From: Lachnospira sp. UBA3212
Lineage (GTDB): Bacteria > Bacillota > Clostridia > Lachnospirales > Lachnospiraceae
Length of the DNA stretch: 64,000 nt
Reading direction: 5' to 3'
NCBI GenBank assembly: GCA_002363615.1
Contig: DEWK01000023.1
Location: 13,498-77,497, forward strand
Shown here: positions 51,257 to 60,737 of the stretch, piece by piece
Position numbering within the stretch: position 1 is the first letter of the stretch
Layout of the letters: the number at the start of each line of letters is the position of its first letter
Translations under genes and position numbers: made by a program
The notes under the pieces: model-generated
The model's input: only the letters and a program-made list of their open reading frames with translations
Told to the model about the DNA's origin: nothing
The model's database searches: none

Positions 51257-52162
51257 TTACTTAATGTGTTCATGGGTAAAGAGATGCTCACTACAATATT
51301 CATAATTACCATTGCATTTTGAGCAATAACGGAAGGTAAGCTCCGGATTTGTTACATTGGTTCTTCCACAAATATGACATTTGTGAATTACACCAGCTCC
51401 ATCATATTGATTTCCCATTCTTGCCATTTGCTTTTTAAAATTCTTTCGCTGGGCTTTTTGGGCCTTTCCTCCACGAAATCTAGATCTTGTTGTAAGGTAA
51501 AAGATAAGAAAATTTGCCATGGAAGAAAGTATAATAATGGCATAAGGAAGACCAAATCTTCCATGTTTGACAAACATACTAATCACAGGGAAGACCAGCA
51601 TCACTGCGTAGAGGTAGCCTAACCACTTTACCTTAATTGGAATAATCATATACAAAAGGACTTCATGTTCTGGAAAAGTAGCCGCAAAGGCTAAAAAGAT
51701 TGAGGTGCAAATGTAATAGGTAGAGGTAATACTAGATACGTAAAGTCCACAATAAAAGGCTTCCTGATTGAAAACATCCCCTACCGGGGTTAAAACCATA
51801 AGACTATAAGCAAGCAAACTACCTAGGATGGTCCATGCTAAGCCCATAAAAATATAATAGTTATAGGCGAAAGTTCCCCAAGCCCGTTCCATAGATAGTC
51901 CAATGGAATAATAAAATATTAACATAATAATGGTAAAAATACCCAGGTCCTCTGGAGGGGTAATCACCCAGGTAAAGAGTCTCCATATTTGTCCTTGAAA
52001 AATATAGTAGGGATTAAAGGTAAATAATTGACTCAGATTTTCATCCCCAAAAGGAATCAATTGTAATACATAACCTAAAACAAATCCAGCAATCAAGTAC
52101 ATGGAAAGATTGGGAATGGCATACTTTCCAAACTTTTTTTCCATTTTATTCATAAAATTCAT
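51257..52162 (-). CDS. Rhomboid-like membrane protein with C-terminal zinc ribbon, no visible catalytic Ser
   Basis: The 301-residue protein has six hydrophobic segments (about 17-36, 70-90, 98-120, 135-160, 175-195, 200-225) in the spacing of the rhomboid/Derlin fold. The sequence FNPYYIFQGQIWRLFTWVITP resembles the family's first loop. The GxSG catalytic motif and the paired His are not seen, so a proteolytically inactive, Derlin-like role is likely. After a basic linker (RGGKAQKAQRKNFKKQMAR) comes a zinc ribbon (CHICG...CSKC plus Cys/His), a rare addition. GGAG precedes the ATG. It forms its own unit with a terminator before the kinase gene. Confidence 0.8.
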   Translation of the reverse strand: MNFMNKMEKKFGKYAIPNLSMYLIAGFVLGYVLQLIPFGDENLSQLFTFNPYYIFQGQIWRLFTWVITPPEDLGIFTIIMLIFYYSIGLSMERAWGTFAYNYYIFMGLAWTILGSLLAYSLMVLTPVGDVFNQEAFYCGLYVSSITSTYYICTSIFLAFAATFPEHEVLLYMIIPIKVKWLGYLYAVMLVFPVISMFVKHGRFGLPYAIIILSSMANFLIFYLTTRSRFRGGKAQKAQRKNFKKQMARMGNQYDGAGVIHKCHICGRTNVTNPELTFRYCSKCNGNYEYCSEHLFTHEHIK

Positions 52163-52420
52163 TCTTATCTCCTTCTTTCTTTTAAGGGTTCAGGCTATAT
52201 TTTAACATAGAATAAGAAAAATTGAAATAAGGATTCCCGGTTTCCTATTGATTTCTATTTATCTAAATTTATGCCTTCTATGTATTCTTTTCCGTTGCTT
52301 TTTTTTTTAGTTTGTTATAAAATGTATGTTTAGTACCACAAAAAGGATGATTATAATTTTGCATAAACCACAAGATAAAGTAGTCATTCTATGATTAGCA
52401 GAAAGGAGTTTATTCATTAT

Positions 52421-55400
52421 ATGAGTAAAGAATATTATTCTCTTGGTATAGATATCGGATCTACAACGGTAAAAGTTGCCGTCTTAAATAAGGATAATGA
52501 GATTCTATTCTCAGATTACCAGAGACATTTTGCAAATATCCAGGAAACCCTTGCCCAGATTGTAAAGGAAGCAATGGACCATCTTGGCTCAAATATTGAA
52601 ATATCTCCAGTAATCACAGGATCTGGTGGACTTGCCCTGGCAACTCAACTTGGTGTACCATTTGTCCAGGAAGTGGTTGCGGTAGCCACCTCCTTAACAG
52701 ATTACGCTCCTCAAACCGATGTAGCTATTGAACTTGGTGGGGAGGATGCAAAGATCATTTATTTTAGTAATGGCGTAGAGCAAAGAATGAATGGAGCCTG
52801 TGCTGGTGGTACAGGTTCCTTTATTGACCAAATGGCTGCCCTTTTAAATACCGATGCTACCGGATTAAATGAATATGCAAAGAATTATCAGTCTATTTAT
52901 CCTATTGCAGCCCGTTGTGGTGTATTTGCAAAGACCGATATTCAGCCTTTGATTAATGAAGGTGCTACAAAGGAAGACCTTTCTGCCTCAATTTTTCAGG
53001 CAGTCGTTAATCAAACCATTTCCGGATTGGCATGTGGTAAGCCTATTCGTGGAAATGTAGCTTTTTTAGGCGGGCCTTTGCATTTCCTTTCTGAGTTAAA
53101 AGAAGCCTTTATTCGTACATTACATTTAACACCGGACCAGGTAATCGCACCAAACTTTTCTCATTTGTTTGCGGCATCTGGTGCAGCTTTGAATCATAAG
53201 AAGGATTTTACCATACCAATTGAAAAACTTTATACCCTTCTTACTAAGGGAATCAAGTTAAAATTTGAAATCAAACGTATGGATCCTTTATTTGATAATA
53301 AAGAGGATTATGAAAAATTCTTAACCCGTCACAATGCCAACTGTGTTGGAACCGCAAGCCTTGCAGATTATGAAGGTGATTGCTTTTTAGGAATCGATGC
53401 CGGTTCTACCACCACAAAGGTTGCTTTGATTGGGGAGGATGGTTCTCTTTTATATAGTTTTTATTCTGGAAACAATGGAAGCCCTTTGGCTACTACCATT
53501 CGTTCCATTAAGGAGATCTATCGTCTCTTACCTCCTACCGCAAGAATCGTTTATTCTTGTTCTACCGGATATGGAGAAGCCTTAATTAAGGCTGCCCTTA
53601 TGCTAGATGAGGGAGAGGTTGAGACCGTTTCTCATTACTATGCTGCTTCTTTTTTCGAACCTGACGTGGATTGTATCTTAGACATTGGTGGTCAGGATAT
53701 GAAGTGTATTAAGATTAAAAATCACAACGTTGACAGCGTTCAGTTAAATGAGGCTTGTTCTTCCGGTTGCGGTTCCTTTATTGAAACCTTTGCTAAATCT
53801 TTGAATTTCTCTGTTCAGAATTTTGCAAAGGAAGCATTGTTTGCAAAAAATCCAACGGACCTGGGCTCTAGATGTACCGTTTTTATGAATTCCAACGTAA
53901 AACAGGCGCAAAAGGAAGGAGCTAGTGTTGCTGACATTTCCGCTGGACTTGCCTATTCAGTTATTAAAAATGCCCTGTTTAAGGTAATTAAGGTTTCTAG
54001 TCCGAAAGACTTAGGAGATAAAATCGTGGTTCAGGGCGGAACCTTTTATAATGATGCAGTCCTTCGTTCCTTAGAAAAGATTGCCGGTGTAGAAGTCATC
54101 CGCCCCGATATTGCCGGAATCATGGGGGCTTTCGGTGCTGCCTTAGTGGCAAGAGAACGTTATGAAGGAAATGCCTCTAGCATGTTAAGCATTGAAGACA
54201 TAGATCATTTGGAATTTTCCACCTCTATGGCTCGTTGTCAAGGATGTGGAAACCATTGTCTCCTTACCATTAATAAATTTTCTGGCGGTCGTCAGTTTAT
54301 TACCGGTAACCGTTGCGAACGAGGTATTGGTAAGGTAAAGAATGCAGAAGGACTTCCAAACTTATATGAATGGAAGATGAAACGAATCTTCCGTTATCCA
54401 CCACTTCCTGTTACAGAAGCTAAACGAGGAGTGATTGGTATCCCAAGAGTTCTTAATATGTATGAGAACTATCCTTTCTGGGCTACTATTTTCAAGGAAT
54501 TAGGATTTAGAGTAATGCTTTCTCCGGTTTCTTCCAGAAAAATTTATGAATTGGGCATTGAATCCATTCCTTCGGAGTCGGAATGTTATCCTGCAAAGAT
54601 TACCCATGGACATATTTCCTGGTTAATTAATCATGGCGTAAAGACCATTTTCTATCCTTGTATTCCTTATGAGAGACAGGAAGATCCCAATGCCAACAAC
54701 CACTATAACTGCCCGATTGTTACTTCTTATCCTGAAAATATTAAAAATAATGTCGAAGAATTGAAAAATCCGGACTATCGCTTCCTATCACCTTTCCTTG
54801 CTTTAACCAGTGAAGAAATTGCAAGTAAGCAGTTGGTAAAATTCTTTAAGGAATCATTTGATATTCCGGAAGCCGAGGTATTATCTGCTGTTCATACCGG
54901 TTGGGAAGAGATGAACCAGGTACGTCGTGAAGTTATGGAAAAAGGGGAAGAGACTTTAAAGTATTTGAAAGAAACAGGCAAGCATGGAATTGTTTTAGCC
55001 GGTCGTCCATATCATATCGACCCGGAAATCAACCATGGAATTCCTGAGATGATCAATACCCTTGGAATGGCAGTTTTAACAGAGGATTCTATTAGTCATC
55101 TCGGAAATATTGAAAGACCTACCCGTGTTCTTGACCAATGGATGTATCACACAAGACTATATGCTGCCGCTCACTATATTAAGCAAGTAGATAACCTTGA
55201 TATGATTCAGCTAAATTCCTTTGGTTGTGGTGTAGATGCGGTTACCACTGACCAGGTACAAGAGATTCTCTCTTCTGCTGACAAGATTTATACCGTCCTT
55301 AAAATCGATGAAGTAAATAACTTAGGAGCGGCAAGAATTCGAATTCGTTCCCTTATGTCTGCCATCCGTGTTCGTGAGAAAAACAAGTATCAACGAACCA

Positions 55401-56734
55401 TTAGCCCTTCTAATATTAACCGTGTGGAATATACCAAAAAGATGCATAAGGAAAACTGGACCATTCTTGCACCGCAAATGTCACCAATTCATTTTGATAT
55501 TTTAGGACCGGCTTTTCAGGCTGCGGGTTATAACTTTAAGATCCTTCCAAATGCCAATAAAAATGCGGTTGATGTAGGTCTACGTTATGTTAATAATGAT
55601 GCCTGCTACCCTTCTCTTTTGGTAATTGGTCAAATCATGGATGCCATTACCTCCGGAGAATATGATACCGATCATTTGGCGGTAGCCATTACACAAACCG
55701 GTGGTGGTTGTCGTGCCTCTAACTATGTTGGTTTTATTAGAAGAGCCTTAAAGGCTGCAGGTTATCCTAATATTCCGGTAATCAGTTTAAGTTTTAACGG
55801 CATCGAAAAAAATGAAGGTATGAAGTTTACTCCTACCTTGATTCTAAAGGCTTTACAGGCTGTTATTTATGGAGATGTCTTTATGAGATGCCTTTATAGG
55901 ATGCGACCATATGAATTAGAAAAGGGCTCGGCTGATGCCCTCCACCAAAAGTGGAAGGAAATTTGCATCCAAGATGTAACAAAACCAGGAATACACCTGT
56001 CTTCCTTTAAAAAGAACATTAGAAGGATTATTCAGGAATTTGATGCTCTTCCAATTGATGAAGATATAAAGAAGCCAAGAGTTGGTATTGTTGGAGAGAT
56101 TCTTGTTAAATTCTCCCCTGCCGCTAATAATCAGGTGGTTGAATTGCTGGAAGCTGAAGGAGCCGAGGCTGTAATGCCTGACTTATTAGACTTCTTCCTC
56201 TACTCTTTCTATAATGGTAATTTCAAATCAGAAAACCTTGGATTTAAACAATCTACCACCAGGATTATGAATTTAGGAATCAAAGCTTTAAATTCTTTAC
56301 GTAAGGAGGTAACCAAGTCTTGTTTGGCAAGTAAACACTTTACCCCTCCAAGTAAGATTGAAGACCTTGCAAAAGCTGCCAGCCAATATGTTTCCTTGGG
56401 AAATATGACCGGAGAAGGCTGGTTCTTAACAGGAGAAATGTTAGAATTGATTTCGGAAGGAGTTCCTAACATTATCTGTGCCCAGCCATTTGCCTGTCTT
56501 CCAAACCACATTGTGGGTAAGGGAGTTATTAAAGAATTACGTTACAGACATCCAGAGGCTAATATTGTAGCAGTAGACTATGACCCTGGTGCATCTGAAG
56601 TAAATCAGTTAAACCGTATTAAGCTTATGCTAGCAACCGCGAATCGTAACCTTCATAAAGAAGAATATGAGGCAGAAGAAGCAAATCGCAAACCACTTAC
56701 CTATCACGAAAATAAAGTATATATTGCACAATAA
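52421..56734 (+). CDS. Giant 2-hydroxyacyl-CoA dehydratase activase-like protein (BadF/BadG x2 + DUF2229)
   Basis: The 1437-residue protein has two consecutive ASKHA ATPase domains of the BcrA/BadF/BadG/HgdC activator type (about 5-275 and 320-590). Each has a phosphate loop (LGIDIGSTTVK, LGIDAGSTTTK) and a cluster Cys (Cys127 in GACAGGTGSF, Cys446 in ACSSGCGSF). A Cys-rich segment (about 604-640, RCQGCGNHC), a DUF2229 region (about 665-900) and a C-terminal HgdB-like part follow. Activators use ATP to push electrons into dehydratase clusters. Fused forms like this are widespread in anaerobes and their substrate is unknown. Start ATG 52421 is preferred by homology; GGAG is 12 nt upstream. An ATG at 52391 is possible. 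No dehydratase genes are adjacent. Confidence 0.9.
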   Translation: MSKEYYSLGIDIGSTTVKVAVLNKDNEILFSDYQRHFANIQETLAQIVKEAMDHLGSNIEISPVITGSGGLALATQLGVPFVQEVVAVATSLTDYAPQTDVAIELGGEDAKIIYFSNGVEQRMNGACAGGTGSFIDQMAALLNTDATGLNEYAKNYQSIYPIAARCGVFAKTDIQPLINEGATKEDLSASIFQAVVNQTISGLACGKPIRGNVAFLGGPLHFLSELKEAFIRTLHLTPDQVIAPNFSHLFAASGAALNHKKDFTIPIEKLYTLLTKGIKLKFEIKRMDPLFDNKEDYEKFLTRHNANCVGTASLADYEGDCFLGIDAGSTTTKVALIGEDGSLLYSFYSGNNGSPLATTIRSIKEIYRLLPPTARIVYSCSTGYGEALIKAALMLDEGEVETVSHYYAASFFEPDVDCILDIGGQDMKCIKIKNHNVDSVQLNEACSSGCGSFIETFAKSLNFSVQNFAKEALFAKNPTDLGSRCTVFMNSNVKQAQKEGASVADISAGLAYSVIKNALFKVIKVSSPKDLGDKIVVQGGTFYNDAVLRSLEKIAGVEVIRPDIAGIMGAFGAALVARERYEGNASSMLSIEDIDHLEFSTSMARCQGCGNHCLLTINKFSGGRQFITGNRCERGIGKVKNAEGLPNLYEWKMKRIFRYPPLPVTEAKRGVIGIPRVLNMYENYPFWATIFKELGFRVMLSPVSSRKIYELGIESIPSESECYPAKITHGHISWLINHGVKTIFYPCIPYERQEDPNANNHYNCPIVTSYPENIKNNVEELKNPDYRFLSPFLALTSEEIASKQLVKFFKESFDIPEAEVLSAVHTGWEEMNQVRREVMEKGEETLKYLKETGKHGIVLAGRPYHIDPEINHGIPEMINTLGMAVLTEDSISHLGNIERPTRVLDQWMYHTRLYAAAHYIKQVDNLDMIQLNSFGCGVDAVTTDQVQEILSSADKIYTVLKIDEVNNLGAARIRIRSLMSAIRVREKNKYQRTISPSNINRVEYTKKMHKENWTILAPQMSPIHFDILGPAFQAAGYNFKILPNANKNAVDVGLRYVNNDACYPSLLVIGQIMDAITSGEYDTDHLAVAITQTGGGCRASNYVGFIRRALKAAGYPNIPVISLSFNGIEKNEGMKFTPTLILKALQAVIYGDVFMRCLYRMRPYELEKGSADALHQKWKEICIQDVTKPGIHLSSFKKNIRRIIQEFDALPIDEDIKKPRVGIVGEILVKFSPAANNQVVELLEAEGAEAVMPDLLDFFLYSFYNGNFKSENLGFKQSTTRIMNLGIKALNSLRKEVTKSCLASKHFTPPSKIEDLAKAASQYVSLGNMTGEGWFLTGEMLELISEGVPNIICAQPFACLPNHIVGKGVIKELRYRHPEANIVAVDYDPGASEVNQLNRIKLMLATANRNLHKEEYEAEEANRKPLTYHENKVYIAQ

Positions 56735-56760
56735 AAAGAAGCCCTAGGGCTTCTTTTTTT
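56733..56760. terminator. Bidirectional terminator between convergent genes
   Basis: AGAAGCCC-TAGGGCTTCT-type stem flanked by an A run on the left and seven T on the right, so it can stop both the activase gene and the convergent phosphatase gene. The phosphatase stop codon lies in the T run. Confidence 0.9.
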
Positions 56761-58129
56761 ATCGATGTAACATATGATCTAGTCGTGATGTGGACATTTC
56801 TGCTTCTAATTGGCCAATCATTTCCTTTGGAGCAACCGGTCTTGTTGTAAGATTATGGGCATCTGTCGATAGGTAAGAAATCAATCCCCTCTTACAAAGT
56901 TTCATTGCCAGTGTCCGGTAATGAGGATCAAATTCATTTTTCTTTGGAATGCAGTTTACTTGTAATCTAGCTCCTAACTTGATCAGGTCTTGATATCCAT
57001 CTTCCTTTTCTAGATTTTCATATCGCTCACAATGAGCAATAATCGGACGGTAACGCTCTCTTGTTAGTTGAAGGATTGCTTGATAAATCACCTGATAGTC
57101 TTCCCTCGGAGAAAACTCAAGTAAAAGTGTGTGATCTTTAAAATCCACCATTCCTTCTGGAAGAAGGCAAATCTTATCTTCTTCTAAGTCCTTTAATAGT
57201 GATTCAGAATATAGTACTTCATTTCCAAGACCTAAAATCATATCAGGATGAAGTTTCTTTTCTTCTTCTACCAACTGATTGAAAACGCTTTTAAGTTGAT
57301 CTTTGGGTAAATTGTGCCTAGACCCTGCTGTATAATGAGGTGTCATAATCACAGTTCTTACCCCTTCCTTATATTCCTCATCTAACATAGCCAGGGACAT
57401 GGCAAGATCCTTCGCTCCATCATCTACTCCTGGAAGAATATGACAATGCATATCGTATGTTAAATGCCGATTGGTTTTTTTAAAAGATTTTTTCTTATAC
57501 CTCTTGTATAGGAATTTAAAACTATATCCTACAAAAATCCCTAAAAGAAATAAGCCTAAAAGCTTTTTAAGCCGTTTAAAATTACTAATACTTTTCTTAT
57601 GAGGCTTAGTACTTGTTTCTCTGGCTTTTTGTGTGATTACTAACGAGGTATTTTCTTCTGTAGCTGGAAGATTCTGACTGGTAACTTCACTAGAGCCTTC
57701 TCTTTCTTCCATGATCCGTGTACTTTCAATCATAGTTGTTTTCTCAGTCGTCTCTTCCCAAATCTTTTGAAGCTCACTGGCCTCTTCGAGTGAGATCGTT
57801 TCCTCCTCTTTCGCCTCTTTGGTGGGTTGATCTATGGGTACCAAATAGCCTGCCGTTACACCTTTTTCAACATTAGCTGCAATAGAAGAAATCGCCTTGG
57901 ACGCTCCTTCACTGGTTAGATTTACACCATCCTCTGATAAATAAGCTGATAATTGACCAATCATCCCATTAGCAGCCACATAGGTTTGACCTTGATAGGT
58001 AAAGGTTCCTGAAGCATAGGCAATCACCTGAGCTTCATAACTATTAATGTCTCCGGCAAATACCGGACTTGAAAAAGAAAGAACGGCAAGACCGGCCATT
58101 AATAGTTTGCCTATATTTTTTATTTTCAT
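56759..58129 (-). CDS. Membrane-spanning CpsB/YwqE-type PHP phosphatase with extracellular domain
   Basis: The 456-residue fusion has a signal peptide (1-25, ending PVFA), a small extracytoplasmic domain (about 26-105, TFTYQGQTYVAANGMIG), a Ser/Thr/Glu linker (about 110-180), one membrane segment (190-208) flanked by basic residues, and a cytoplasmic PHP domain. The metal motifs are complete: His228-Cys-His230 (HCHILPGVDDGA), MTPHYTAG, LGNEVLYS, IIAHCERYEN and STDAHNL. PHP phosphatases of this group (CpsB, Wzb-like YwqE) dephosphorylate bacterial tyrosine kinases controlling capsule synthesis. Standard members are about 240-260-residue soluble proteins. No BY-kinase or capsule gene is nearby. 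It lies 16 nt after the nitroreductase gene. Confidence 0.85.
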   Translation of the reverse strand: MKIKNIGKLLMAGLAVLSFSSPVFAGDINSYEAQVIAYASGTFTYQGQTYVAANGMIGQLSAYLSEDGVNLTSEGASKAISSIAANVEKGVTAGYLVPIDQPTKEAKEEETISLEEASELQKIWEETTEKTTMIESTRIMEEREGSSEVTSQNLPATEENTSLVITQKARETSTKPHKKSISNFKRLKKLLGLFLLGIFVGYSFKFLYKRYKKKSFKKTNRHLTYDMHCHILPGVDDGAKDLAMSLAMLDEEYKEGVRTVIMTPHYTAGSRHNLPKDQLKSVFNQLVEEEKKLHPDMILGLGNEVLYSESLLKDLEEDKICLLPEGMVDFKDHTLLLEFSPREDYQVIYQAILQLTRERYRPIIAHCERYENLEKEDGYQDLIKLGARLQVNCIPKKNEFDPHYRTLAMKLCKRGLISYLSTDAHNLTTRPVAPKEMIGQLEAEMSTSRLDHMLHR

Positions 58130-58145
58130 AAAGTCTCCCTTGTCT

Positions 58146-58667
58146 TTACCGAATAATAGTAAGGGTTTCGCATAAATCCTTACGCTCAGTATGTCTAGGA
58201 CTTGCCTCGTAATCGGCAGCTGGATAGCCTAAAGGAAGAAGGGTCATTACCTGAATATTTTCTGGAAGATTTAATTCCTTCTTCACTTCCTTTGGATCAA
58301 AATACTGAACCCATGTGGTTCCAAGGCCACAATCACAAGCTGCAAACATATAATGAGAAGCTAAAATAGCTGCATCTGTTTGACCGCTGCAAAAATCATC
58401 AATCTTATCACGAACCCAAGCCTGCGTTTGATCATAAGTGACAATAAGCATGGCCGGAGCGGAAAACGTATAATGAGTTGCTCCTTCCATTCTCTTGACA
58501 GCATCTTTTCCTAAAAGTAAGTAGGTATGAAAAGGCTGAAGATTTCTCGCAGAAGGAGCTACCTGTCCACAAGCAAGAATATAATCTAACTTTTCCTGTT
58601 CAATTTCTCTATCTTCAAATTTACGTACGGAACAACGTTCCTTTGCAAGTGTTAAAAAATCTTTCAT
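58146..58667 (-). CDS. Nitroreductase-family FMN protein
   Basis: The 173-residue protein has the nitroreductase signature: RCSVRKFEDREI (FMN phosphate binding), APSARNLQPFHTYLL, a central AAILASHYMFAACDCGLGTTWV and LLPLGYPA near the C-terminus. It would reduce nitro compounds, quinones or flavins with NAD(P)H; the natural substrate is unknown. It lies 13 nt after ung and 16 nt before the phosphatase fusion gene, in the his-ung transcript. Confidence 0.93.
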   Translation of the reverse strand: MKDFLTLAKERCSVRKFEDREIEQEKLDYILACGQVAPSARNLQPFHTYLLLGKDAVKRMEGATHYTFSAPAMLIVTYDQTQAWVRDKIDDFCSGQTDAAILASHYMFAACDCGLGTTWVQYFDPKEVKKELNLPENIQVMTLLPLGYPAADYEASPRHTERKDLCETLTIIR

Positions 58668-58680
58668 AAGACTCTCCTTT

Positions 58681-59361
58681 TTAATTCAAATTTTCAATCT
58701 GCCAATCAATCGGTGTTTGTCCATGGGCCTTTAAAAATTCATTGGCTTGACTAAAATGCTTACAGCCAAAAAATCCTCGATAAGCGGAAAGAGGACTTGG
58801 ATGTGGTGCCTCTAAAATTAAATGATTTGGATTATTTAAAAGACTTTTTTTCTTTCTGGCATAAGATCCCCATAACATAAATACAATGGGACGGTCTTCC
58901 TTATTCAAGGCTTTAATAGCTGCATCTGTAAATTCTTCCCAACCGATTCCCTGATTCGAATTGGGTCTATGAGCAAGAACGGTTAAAACAGCATTTAAAA
59001 GTAAGACACCTTGCTTTGCCCATTTGGCTAAATAACCGTTGTCTGGAATATAACAATTTAAATCACTTTCCAACTCTTTATAAATATTCAGTAGGGAAGG
59101 TGGAATATCCACATTCGGTTTTACGGAAAAAGATAAGCCGTGAGCCTGTCCTTCCCCATGGTAGGGATCCTGACCTAGGATAACAATCTTCGTTTCTTTT
59201 AAGGGAGTAAGATCAAAGGCGGTAAAGATTTCCTGGGCAGGTGGATAGACTGTCTCAGTTTGGTACTCTTTGGTTACGATGTCGTATAGTTTTTTGTAAT
59301 AGGGCTTTTTAAACTCCTCAGATAAGGGAATTAGCCAGTCATTACTGATTCCTTTACTCAT
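58681..59361 (-). CDS. ung: Uracil-DNA glycosylase
   Basis: Family 1 UNG removes uracil from DNA. The 226-residue sequence has the catalytic GQDPYHGEGQAHGLSFSV, VFMLWGSYARKK and the C-terminal HPSPLSAYRGFFGCKHFS with the active-site His. All family motifs are intact and the length is normal. The ATG overlaps the hisF stop by 4 nt, indicating coupling. Confidence 0.98.
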   Translation of the reverse strand: MSKGISNDWLIPLSEEFKKPYYKKLYDIVTKEYQTETVYPPAQEIFTAFDLTPLKETKIVILGQDPYHGEGQAHGLSFSVKPNVDIPPSLLNIYKELESDLNCYIPDNGYLAKWAKQGVLLLNAVLTVLAHRPNSNQGIGWEEFTDAAIKALNKEDRPIVFMLWGSYARKKKSLLNNPNHLILEAPHPSPLSAYRGFFGCKHFSQANEFLKAHGQTPIDWQIENLN

Positions 59362-60116
59362 CTTCGCACCGAAACCCCTTTCTGTGCCAGATATTTCTTC
59401 AGGTCTGAGATTTCCAGTTCCTTATAATGGAATAAGGAAGCTGCTAAAACCGCATCAGCTCCTGCTTCTAAGGCATCATAAAAATGCTCCATCTTTCCGG
59501 CACCACCGGAAGCAATCACAGGAACATTCACGTGGTCAGAAATTAATTTGGTCAATTCCAAATCATAACCATTCTTTGTTCCATCTGCATCCATACTGGT
59601 TAATAAGATTTCACCGGCACCTAATTCTACCCCTTTCATAGCCCATTCTAAGGCATCAATCCCCATATCTACTCGTCCGCCATTTTTATATACATTAAAA
59701 CCACTTCCATCCGGTCTTCGTTTTGCGTCAATGGCAAGAACCACACATTGACTGCCAAATTTATCGGCTGCATCGGCAATTAATCTTGGGTTCATAAGTG
59801 CAGCGGAATTGACAGATATCTTATCTGCTCCTTCACGAAGTAGAATTTTAAAATCTTCTACACTTCGTATTCCGCCACCTACCGTAAAAGGAATAAAGAC
59901 CTGTTCAGCTACTTTTGCAACCATATCTACAACAGTTTTCCTCTCGTCAGAACTTGCTGTAATATCAAGGAATACCAACTCATCGGCCCCTGCCTCATCA
60001 TAAGCCTTGGCAACTGCCACAGGATCTCCGGCATCTCTTAAATTTACAAAGTTTACACCTTTCACCACTCGGTTATTATTAACATCTAGACATGGAATAA
60101 TTCTTTTTGTATGCAT
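59358..60116 (-). CDS. hisF: Imidazole glycerol phosphate synthase subunit HisF
   Basis: The cyclase subunit combines PRFAR with ammonia from HisH to give IGP and AICAR. The 252-residue TIM barrel shows IPCLDVNNNRVVKG (Asp11), AIDAKRRPDG (the second catalytic Asp) and the phosphate-binding TVGGGIRS and IASGGAG. It directly follows hisH (15 nt). The rest of the histidine pathway is not in the window. Confidence 0.97.
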   Translation of the reverse strand: MHTKRIIPCLDVNNNRVVKGVNFVNLRDAGDPVAVAKAYDEAGADELVFLDITASSDERKTVVDMVAKVAEQVFIPFTVGGGIRSVEDFKILLREGADKISVNSAALMNPRLIADAADKFGSQCVVLAIDAKRRPDGSGFNVYKNGGRVDMGIDALEWAMKGVELGAGEILLTSMDADGTKNGYDLELTKLISDHVNVPVIASGGAGKMEHFYDALEAGADAVLAASLFHYKELEISDLKKYLAQKGVSVRR

Positions 60117-60131
60117 GATGATTTCCTTTCT

Positions 60132-60737
60132 TTAAAGCTCTGCGAAATTATTTAAAATTGCTAAACCGGTTTTACCAGATTTTTCAGGATGAAACTGGCA
60201 AGCAAATAAATTGTCTTTTTCAATGGAAGCATGAACACGAACACCATAGTCGCAACAAGCTTTTACAATACTTTCATCCGGGCTAGAAAGATAATAGGAA
60301 TGTACGAAATACACATAGGAATCCTTTGGAATATTCCGAAACAAACGTCCATTATTTTGAAGTTCCAAAGAATTCCAACCAATCTGAGGAACCTTTAATC
60401 CTTTGTCTTCTGGAAAACGATAGCATTTTCCTGGCAAGAGGCCAAGTCCCCTAACTCCTGGGGACTCTTCACTCTCTTCAAATAATAATTGAAGTCCAAG
60501 ACAAATTCCTAAAAACGGTTTCTTACTTTCTACCACTTGAGAAATCACTGGAACTAATTCATATTTTTCCAATTTCCCCATGGCATCTGCAAAGGAACCC
60601 ACGCCTGGTAGTATAACCTTATCCGCCTGTAAAATAGCCTCTGGATCTCTTGTCACAAGACAATCCTGCCCAAGGAACTCCAATGCTTTTTGGACACTTT
60701 TTAAATTACCCGCATCATAATCAATGATTGCTATCAT
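60132..60737 (-). CDS. hisH: Imidazole glycerol phosphate synthase subunit HisH (glutamine amidotransferase)
   Basis: The glutaminase partner of HisF. From ATG 60737, with AAGGAG 10 nt upstream, the protein has 201 residues. Catalytic features are VGSFADAM, Cys in LGICLGLQLLF, and CQFHPEKSG with the His-Glu pair. An ATG two codons earlier is possible but too near the ribosome binding site. The first 17 nt overlap the histidine kinase gene upstream. Confidence 0.96.
   Translation of the reverse strand: MIAIIDYDAGNLKSVQKALEFLGQDCLVTRDPEAILQADKVILPGVGSFADAMGKLEKYELVPVISQVVESKKPFLGICLGLQLLFEESEESPGVRGLGLLPGKCYRFPEDKGLKVPQIGWNSLELQNNGRLFRNIPKDSYVYFVHSYYLSSPDESIVKACCDYGVRVHASIEKDNLFACQFHPEKSGKTGLAILNNFAEL

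Noticed and set aside
52295..52321. TTGCTT/TATAAA as promoter of the activase gene
   Set aside because: The spacer is only 15 bp and runs through a T tract, so I could not support it.
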